A stretch of 14,963 nt of DNA, taken from Auxenochlorella pyrenoidosa. Taxonomy: Eukaryota > Chlorophyta > Trebouxiophyceae > Chlorellales > Chlorellaceae. The translations under genes and the position numbers were made by a program. Shown here piece after piece: positions 9,308 to 14,963 of the stretch. The number at the start of each line of letters is the position of its first letter. Position 1 is the first letter of the stretch. A model generated the notes under the pieces. It ran no database searches and was not told the origin of the DNA. It saw nothing but the letters and a program-made list of their open reading frames with translations. Location: contig KQ481997.1 of NCBI GenBank assembly GCA_001430745.1, positions 48,726 through 63,688 on the forward strand, read 5' to 3'.

Positions 9308-12300
9308 TCAGTCCAGGTCAGCCAGCGCAGCCGCTGCGGCCCGCAGGCCCGCCCTCCCTGTGGACCTCGACACAGGGCCCAACGGCGCAGCCGCAGCAGG
9401 CGCTGCCTCTGCCGCGCTTGGCGCATCTCTGTTAATCGACTCGCCGCTACCACTGCTGCCGCTGCTCAGGGCGGGCGGAGTCACGTCGGATGGCTCCAGG
9501 TGCGGCGCCCCCGCCTCCTCCCGAATGATCTCCTTGACCGCCGCCATCACCTCCTTCTCTGTGGGCGGCTGCGCGGGCCCGAACGCGTGCTCCAGCTGCT
9601 TGCGCATGCCCTGCAGGCAGGCGGAGTGGATGCTGGTGGTTTTGGCATAGTTGCCGCGAACCGCGGCACGCACGCGCGCAGCCCAGTGACCCGCTTGCTG
9701 GCAACCCCCCCAGCTGGGCACTTCTTACAGCGCCCCGCTCCCGCAACACCCATTACGATGCTCAGCTGCACGGCTGGCGTGCTCACCAGGCCCATCCAGC
9801 CTGGAATCTGAGAAACACCCCAGCCCCACCCCACCCCAAGCCCCAACACACGCACGCATACACGCACCACCGCCAACCCTGCCTTGCCTGCAGGCGCCGC
9901 GCCTTGTCAGCATCCTCCTTGGTCTTGCGCTCCCGCTGCAGGCGCGACACCATCCACAGATCCTCCAGATTCTCCACCACCGGCACACCCGGGTTCTCCT
10001 GCAGCGCGCACGGGGGGGGGGGCATTGGCGAGAAGTCGAGCGCAATGAATTGGGGTAGAAACTAGGTCCACGCCATCAAGCTCACACCATGAAATGCACA
10101 TCATGAAGACGGCTTGCAGGCAGGCCCGGCTCCTCCTTAGCTAGGAGGGTGGAGAAACAGCAAGCAGGGACAGCGGCCTCATCTGGATGTACTTCTCTTG
10201 CTCCGAATTCAGAATACGAACAATAACAAGAAAAAAACCATCACGATGGGAGAGCACAGCGGCCTCACCCGGATGTACTTCTCCTCCTTTGTCTCCTGCT
10301 TCTGCTCCGAGTCCGAGTCCCACCCCTCCATGCAGCCGTCCGCCTCGGCAAAGGCCGCCGCCGCGATGCGCTCCCACACCCGCATCTCATCTAGGACGGG
10401 CGGGGCTGCTGGTGCCGCGGCGGCAGCTGCGGTGCGTGCTGCAGCGGCGGCACCATGTGAGGGGGCCGCCTCGTGCAGCGCAGCGCCGCTGTCCGGTGCC
10501 TCGCCTGCCGCAGCGGGGTCTGCGGCGCCCTCCTGCCCCTCGCCGGCCGCCGCTGCTTGGGCGGGAGCCTCCAGGGCTGCTGCCGCTGGGTCGGCTGCCA
10601 GCACTGAGAAGGGGGCGCCCGGCAGGGCCTGGCCCGCGCACTCGATGTGCAGGCGCCAGAAGCCGGGGGTCGGCACTGCGCACAGGAACCGCGGGGGAAA
10701 GGAGGTGTTAGGCCTGTAGACCAGACCAGGCTTGCAGGCGGGCTACTGCTGCCCGGCTTTTTTTAAAAACCCAAAAAACTGCTGCCAGCCAGTTGGCCAT
10801 GATAGCATCAGAAGTGGGGTTATGGCCCGCGCACCACGGGTGCAGTGAAGCAGAACCACGGCCGTACCCACCCGTGTAGGTGCAGAGGAAGCTGCCCTCC
10901 CGCGTGGCCTCCAGCTCTGCAGCCACCTCCTGCCCGCTGCCGCCCGTCAGCTTTGCCTCGAGCGGCAGCAGCTGGCGCAGCTGGGCGGGCTCCCCAAACC
11001 ATCTGCAGGGACGAGGGGCAGGTGGCCGGGGCAAGGTGATGACGGGCGTGAGGGTGCAGGCTTGGGGGTGAGCGACCGACCCGTGCGAGCCTCGTGCAAT
11101 CGTTTGTGAAAACGCTGCAGGCACAGGAGCAGGCAGGCAGCAACAGCACCAGCAGCGGGCAGGCGGCAGCAGCAGCAGCTCTCGGCGCGAACATGGCATG
11201 CAAGCCCCGCTTGGTCACCTGTTGTTGTACTCATCGCAGGCAGCGATGGTGAAGTGGGCTGGGCTGCCTGCCAGCGCTGCGCTGCGCCCGGGGCCGCTGA
11301 CCACGCTACGCTTTGCGCTGGGCCGAGCAGGCAGCACGCGCAGCGGGTAGGGCGAGTGCGCCACGTGCTCATCGCCTGCAGCAATTGTTCAGGGTTTGGG
11401 TGTTAGGGCAGTGCAGGCGGCAGCAGGCACAGGCGGCGGCTGAGCAGTGCGGGCGAGCGCGCTGCTTCCCCCGCTGCACATGCCGCTGGCGCTGCTCATC
11501 GCACCGCCAGCCAATACAACCAGTGCAGCCCCCGCCAGGGCGGTGCGATGACGCAGCGCTCGGCTGCCCACACCAAGCGTGGGTCTGTGTCGCAAGTTCC
11601 ATAGCGGTTAGACAATCTTCAAGCCCAAACAAGCAAGCCCCCACTCACCAAGCGTGATATGCAGCTCATACACGCCGGCCGCCTTGGCTGTGTAGCTGAT
11701 GGCGTAGGTGCCGTCACCATTGTCCTTCACCTCTGCTGTCACTGCAGCAGGTCCCATCGGAAAGCAAGGAAAGAAAAGATGCACCATTTGTGTAGAGTGG
11801 CAGGCAGAATGTGGCCAGCCTGGCACACACGGCTCTCAGGGAGCCCCTCGCCTGCAGAGCTGCAGGGCACCAGCCCAGCGGCAGCATGCGGCCAGCGTGC
11901 CCTGCGCTCACCTGCTGCCATCCCTTGGCTTGCCGAGGCGTCAGGGCTGCTGCCGTCGAGCGTGCTGCTGCCGGGGGCGGGGCCCCACAGGGCTGCCTGG
12001 AAATCATCGCCCCCGCTCAGCCGCTTGCAGCCGGTGTCGTCGCGGGCCTGGAGGGGTGGGCGTGTTTTGGGGAGGCAAATGGGTGAGTGGTGATGGTGTG
12101 GGGTTGGGGGTTGGGGGTGGGGGTGGGGTGGGGGGGGCGCGGGCTGGGCTCTGCCCGGCAACAAGGGGTGCACATGCAGTGAGCCCTAGCGCCATTTTGC
12201 GAGTGCTCGGGTCCAGCCTGCTGCCCTGCACGCCAGCTCGGCATGCCATCGCCTGCACTCTGCATTGACAGCCATCCCGGGCAGTAAAACGAGCATCCTG

Positions 12301-14663
12301 TGCCACGGCGCGCTGCAGCCCTTTGCACAGCTGTCACACCCACCTCAACCACCAGCTCGGCCTGCTGCCCAGCCACCGCCTTGGTGACTCCTGGCCCGGC
12401 TACGCGGCAGTGCTGCGGGTCTGCCACGGACTGCACCCAGCCATCGTCCTCCCACTCCCCTACAGGCAGCAGGCAGTGCAGGAAGGAGGGCCATGCATTG
12501 GAATGATGGCAGCCGCCGGTGGCGCCCACAGCAAGGGCTGGCCATGCTGCTGCTAGGCAGGCCCAGAGCACTCGTGGACAGGGCGCCCCCTGAGCTCTGC
12601 ACCCTGGCAGGTGTTGATAACAGTCACAGCTGTGCAGGGCCAGCCTCACCCTTGAACTTCCGGCCATCAGCAAACTTGCACACGCCCTGGCCGTGCCGCT
12701 TGTCGTTGTGCCACTCGCCTGCGTGGGCGCATGCAGGACCGTGCCAGTTAGTCATGAGGCGTGCTGGCACCACAGAAAGCATGAGTGGCGCGCAAACTTG
12801 CGCCGGCACCAGCTGCCATATGCCTGCAAGTGCAAAGGCCGCAGGCTGGCAGCGCACCCAGCGCAGCAAGCTGGGCATGGCAGCCTCAGGCATGACCTAA
12901 GGGAGCCTGGCAGCAGGCGGGCTGGCCCTCACCCTGGTACTTGTCGCCGCTTGCAAAGAGGCAGGTGCCCTGGCCGTGCCGCTTGTCGTCCTCCCACTCG
13001 CCTGCAGGCAAGCAGGCAGGCGTGGCATGGCATGGCAGTCACACCAAGCTGCCGGCAGGCACAGGCGCCCGCAGCGCGCGGGCGCCAGCCCGTCTGCCCA
13101 ATGCCACACCGGCTGCCCAGGCCACACCGGCTGCCCAGCCCGCCCAACCCCTGCAGCCTGGGGTAGGCCCCCACCCCCTGCAGCCTGGCCCCCACCTTCA
13201 TACTTGGAGCCGTCGGAATAGATGCAGCGCCCCTTGCCATTCCGCTTGCCTTCAGCAAACTCGCCTGCGGCAGGTGCAGGGCCAGCATGCATCGGGCTGG
13301 AGATGGGAATGCACCGCGCCTGGCCATCCCTGGATGGGGGTTGGGCAGGCCTCCAACCACACTGCAGCGCACAAACACAGGGAGACGCCCTCCGCTGCGA
13401 CCGCAGGCTCCTGGCTGAAGCGCCCGCCTTGTTGGCACAGGACTGGAACGCGTGGCCAGCTCCCTCCATGCCACCAGTCACTTGCTTGCTCACCGGTGTA
13501 CCTGTCCCCAGACTCTGTCTGGCAGCTGCCTGCGCCGTGCTGCCTGTCCTGCCGCCACTCTCCCTCATACTGATAGTTGCCCACCTTGAGCTTGCCGCGG
13601 CCGTGCCTGCATGCACGGCTTGGCTTGCACAAGCTGTGTCCCGAGTTCCGTTGCGATGAGACAGACTGTGAAAATGCCAGCCAGCAACGGGAAGGGAAAC
13701 AAGCGAGCAAGCAGGAGCGGGGAAGGAGCGGGCCTGCTGGGCCGCGGCTGGCAGGCAGGCCGTGCCCGCTGTGACCTTTCTGTAAAAGAGGATGCATCTG
13801 CGCAGCCTTGGCACCCCGCATGCACAGCGTAGACAGCGAGGCAGCTGCAGGCAGCCCGGCCATCAGCATGTGCCGGCGGCAGCGCAGCGCGCACCTCATG
13901 CCTGCCTGCCACCCTCCGTCGTACTGCGCGCCGTCGGCATAGATGCATTTGCCCTCCCCCTGCTGCAGGTCGGCCTCCCACTGGCCCATGTATTTGAAGC
14001 GCCCGCGCTGCAGTGGAAAGGGGCTTGGCGCAAGCGGCAGTGGGCGGGGCTTGGCACGACGGCGCATGCTGTGCCACACCACCACCCTGCACCGGCCCAG
14101 GCCAAACCCAGGCCCAGCATCTGAAGATGGCTGTGTGATGGGGACATCTGGGGGGCAGGCATCGAGAAAGCACCATGCGGTTGGCCCAGCACAGCAGGGA
14201 GAGCGCAAGGCGCGCTGCAGGCGCTCGCGCTTCCAGGCACCTGCACGGTTTGTGCCGAGGCTTCGACGCGGCAAGCAGCAGTGGCGCGTGTGCTGGGCTG
14301 GGCAGGCGCACCTCAAACTGCACTCCGTAGCCGTGCCGCTGCAGGTCGCGCCAGCCGCCGCTGTACTCAGATGCGCCGTCGCCTGCGGCGCATGCACAGC
14401 AGGCGCCGCTGAGATGATGTCCAGCTCACCGGGATGCCGGCAGCGAGAGATCCCGGAGCGTGCGGTGCAGCAACCAGGGCAGGCTGCACCCGATGTGCCC
14501 CGTGCCGCTGCCCGTGCCATGTTGTATGCCCCCCCCCCTCGCACCTTGCCCTGCCCTGCCCGCCCCTGCCGCGCACCTACGACCAGCTTGCCCTTCACCC
14601 GCCGGCCCTGCTGGAACTCCCCCTCGAAGAAGGAGCCATCTGCGAAGGTGTGGCGGCCCTTGC
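9308..14663 (-). CDS. Gene C: MORN-repeat / filamin-repeat protein (5' end outside window)
   Basis: Proposed exons: 14577-14663, 14312-14382, 13895-14007, 13494-13606, 13196-13264, 12933-13001, 12650-12718, 12344-12459, 11912-12047, 11649-11741, 11219-11375, 10872-11002, 10269-10675, 9888-9998, 9757-9807 and 9308-9697 (TGA). They give about 727 visible residues and all phases agree. Residues 1 to about 205 are eight MORN repeats plus a partial one (for example YEGEWEDDKRHGQGTCLFA). Residues about 211-330 are a filamin repeat: GPGVTKAVAG, NGDGTY, GVYELHITLG, HSPYPLRVLP. About 333-438 is a second, more diverged one: SGPGRSAALAGSPAHFTI, then GFWRLHIECAG. An Ala-rich linker, DSDSEQKQETKEEKYIR, a helical stretch and an Ala/Ser-rich tail follow. 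MORN repeats bind membranes or partners, and filamin repeats are Ig-like interaction modules. There is no signal or transmembrane segment in the visible part. A cytosolic scaffold is inference. Confidence 0.88.
9757..9807 (-). other. Short penultimate exon of gene C (51 or 21 nt)
   Basis: The acceptor is fixed at 9808. Two in-phase donors exist. GTGAGC at 9786 would make a 21-nt microexon encoding IPGWMGL. GTAATG at 9756 would give 51 nt encoding IPGWMGLVSTPAVQLSI. Both join in phase 0 to the last exon (9308-9697, starting QAGHWAARVRAAVRG). The GTGAGC donor is the stronger consensus; the longer form leaves an intron of only about 59 nt. Confidence 0.5.
9808..9887 (-). other. GC-AG intron in gene C
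   Basis: After exon 9888-9998 (…DKARRLQ) the donor reads CAG|GCAAGG, the normal consensus for GC-AG introns, and the acceptor is TCTCAG|ATTCCAGG. Using this donor keeps phase 0 into the next exon. The nearest downstream GT would break phase. The intron is about 80 nt and CA/GT-rich. Confidence 0.6.
10170..10314 (-). repeat. Duplicated exon end plus donor region in gene C
   Basis: The true exon end and donor at 10257-10314 (EEKYIR|GTGAGGCCGCTGTG) is echoed inside the adjacent intron at 10170-10209 (encoding SEQEKYIQ followed by ATGAGGCCGCTGT). Identity is high over about 28 bp, with a roughly 20-nt gap in the coding part. In the echo the donor GT is AT, so it should not splice at that point. 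It looks like a decayed tandem duplication. Confidence 0.65.
11581..11648 (-). repeat. Introner-like element, copy 2 (5' end of gene C intron 11376-11648)
   Basis: It begins at donor GTGAGTG in the intron splitting the first filamin repeat, and is the partner of 5251-5316. Shared blocks are GGCTTGCTTGTTTGGG, TTGTCTAACCGC and ACACAGACCC. Both copies have the same orientation relative to transcription and the same position (first 66-68 nt of the intron). Confidence 0.7.
12100..12138 (+). repeat. G-run cluster, potential quadruplex, in gene C intron
   Basis: At least six runs of four or more G, separated by one or two T, lie in intron 12048-12343. The transcript carries the C-rich complement. 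This meets the simple pattern for a DNA quadruplex on the plus strand; no function is implied. Confidence 0.6.
13103..13138. repeat. Exact 18-bp tandem duplication in gene C intron
   Basis: GCCACACCGGCTGCCCAG occurs twice, head to tail, within intron 13002-13195. A looser repeat of CCCCTGCAGCCTGG follows at about 13147-13190. These are recent slippage-type duplications with no coding role. Confidence 0.85.
13634..13712 (-). repeat. Possible third, diverged introner-like copy in a gene C intron
   Basis: Inside intron 13607-13894. The minus strand reads GCTTGCTCGCTTGTTT, then an extra stretch of about 30 nt, then CAGTCTGTCTCATCGCAACGG and GGGACACAG. These correspond in order to the blocks of the other two copies. 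It sits about 180 nt from the donor rather than at it, and is interrupted, so relatedness is less certain. Confidence 0.4.
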
Positions 14664-14963
14664 CTGCAACACTCGAGGAGGCGCATGGCGCAGAGCAGCA
14701 TGAAATGCTGGGCGCAGAAACTTGCAGAGCGCATCATGCAGACCGCCCAGCCGCGCTGAGCCGCCTCTGCCCGCCATGCGGCCATGTGAAGTTTCCCCCA
14801 TGCTTCATGTTCCCGTGCCCCAGGGGGGGTGTTCGACACTGGCGGGACATGCAGGGCCCGACAGAAACCTGCGCCGAAACCTGCGCCCCCGCCGCCGCCC
14901 CTCCCCCCCCCCCCCAACTCCCACCCACCCACCCACTCACCACACACACACACACACACACAC
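14664..14963. other. Intron of gene C with poly-C and CA microsatellite at right edge
   Basis: The acceptor TTGCAG at 14664-14669 precedes the first visible exon. No MORN-like exon is seen further right. The end holds a poly-C run (about 14901-14915), ACCC repeats and a (CA)n tract from about 14940 to the end, read as GT repeats on the minus strand. Confidence 0.6.

Larger units (their letters stand above)
10580..12459 (-). other. Two filamin-type repeats of gene C
   Basis: Repeat 1 is built from exons 12344-12459, 11912-12047, 11649-11741 and the start of 11219-11375. It has DPQHCRVAGPGVTKAVAG, a Ser/Gly-rich insertion (GSSTLDGSSPDAS), VKDNGDGTYAISYTAKAAGV and SPYPLRV. Repeat 2 uses the rest of 11219-11375, 10872-11002 and the first part of 10269-10675. 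It lacks the NGDGTY motif (it has REGSFLCTYT instead) but keeps GSPAHFTI, the LHIE strand and LPGAPFSV. The match to the filamin/ABP280 family is from motif recognition. Confidence 0.85.
12650..14663 (-). other. MORN-repeat region of gene C (seven exons)
   Basis: Seven exons encode successive 20-23 residue repeats of the form Y/F-x-G-x-W/F-x(5-7)-G-x-G-x(6)-G. Examples are EYSGGWRDLQRHGYG, KYMGQWEADLQQGEG, QYEGEWRQDRQHGAG and RYTGEFAEGKRNGKG. The last three exons (13196-13264, 12933-13001, 12650-12718) are each exactly 69 nt and encode exactly one repeat, split by introns inside the same Gly codon. The last two exons share the 17-residue core EW-xx-DKRHGQGxC nearly intact. The first visible exon begins mid-repeat, so more MORN units probably lie upstream. 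Confidence 0.9.

Noticed and set aside
1..14963. A defence system, mobile element with transposase, CRISPR array or bacterial operon
   Set aside because: No such motifs, terminal inverted repeats or arrays were seen. All supported coding sequence is intron-rich and eukaryotic.

Overview
The window is GC-rich nuclear DNA of a green alga. I infer a Chlorella-like trebouxiophyte or a chlorophycean, and the sequence does not settle which. The evidence is genes split into many short exons with GTGAG/GTGCG donors and CAG acceptors, secreted proteins with Ser-Pro hinges of the volvocine/Chlorella cell-wall type, G/C-only third codon positions, GT/CA-rich introns, and a TGTAA poly(A) signal. I see no bacterial-style operon, tRNA, rRNA or CRISPR array.

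All three genes lie on the minus strand, head to tail. The rightmost (gene C, 9308 to beyond 14663) encodes a protein with at least eight MORN repeats, then two filamin/ABP280-type immunoglobulin-like repeats, an Ala-rich linker, an acidic stretch and a charged helical tail. Its 5' end is outside the window. The central gene (gene A, 8748 down to 2899) is complete. It has a signal peptide, an SPPPP hinge, a globular domain, a second long Pro-rich hinge passing into TP/SP repeats, a Cys-containing globular region, an (SP)n tract and a short acidic tail. My 17-exon model joins in phase at every junction and gives 741 residues. The left gene (gene B, 1680 to beyond position 1) starts with a signal peptide, a Gln/Ala tract and a long SPPPP hinge, and leaves the window inside a globular domain.

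Genes A and B look like neighbouring extracellular-matrix (pherophorin-like, hydroxyproline-rich glycoprotein) genes. Gene C is probably intracellular and has no evident functional tie to them. Gene-free stretches are 1681-2898 (A/B spacer) and 8749-9307 (C/A spacer).

The most interesting signal is a related sequence of about 66 bp that begins exactly at the splice donor of one intron in gene A and one intron in gene C, with a possible third, diverged copy in another gene C intron. That is what a small introner-like family would look like. Other points of note are single-repeat MORN exons of identical length and phase, an exon-end/donor duplication inside an intron, a GC-AG intron, and a reading-frame switch within a proline hinge. 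All exon boundaries come from reading splice signals and phase by eye; no transcript data were available.
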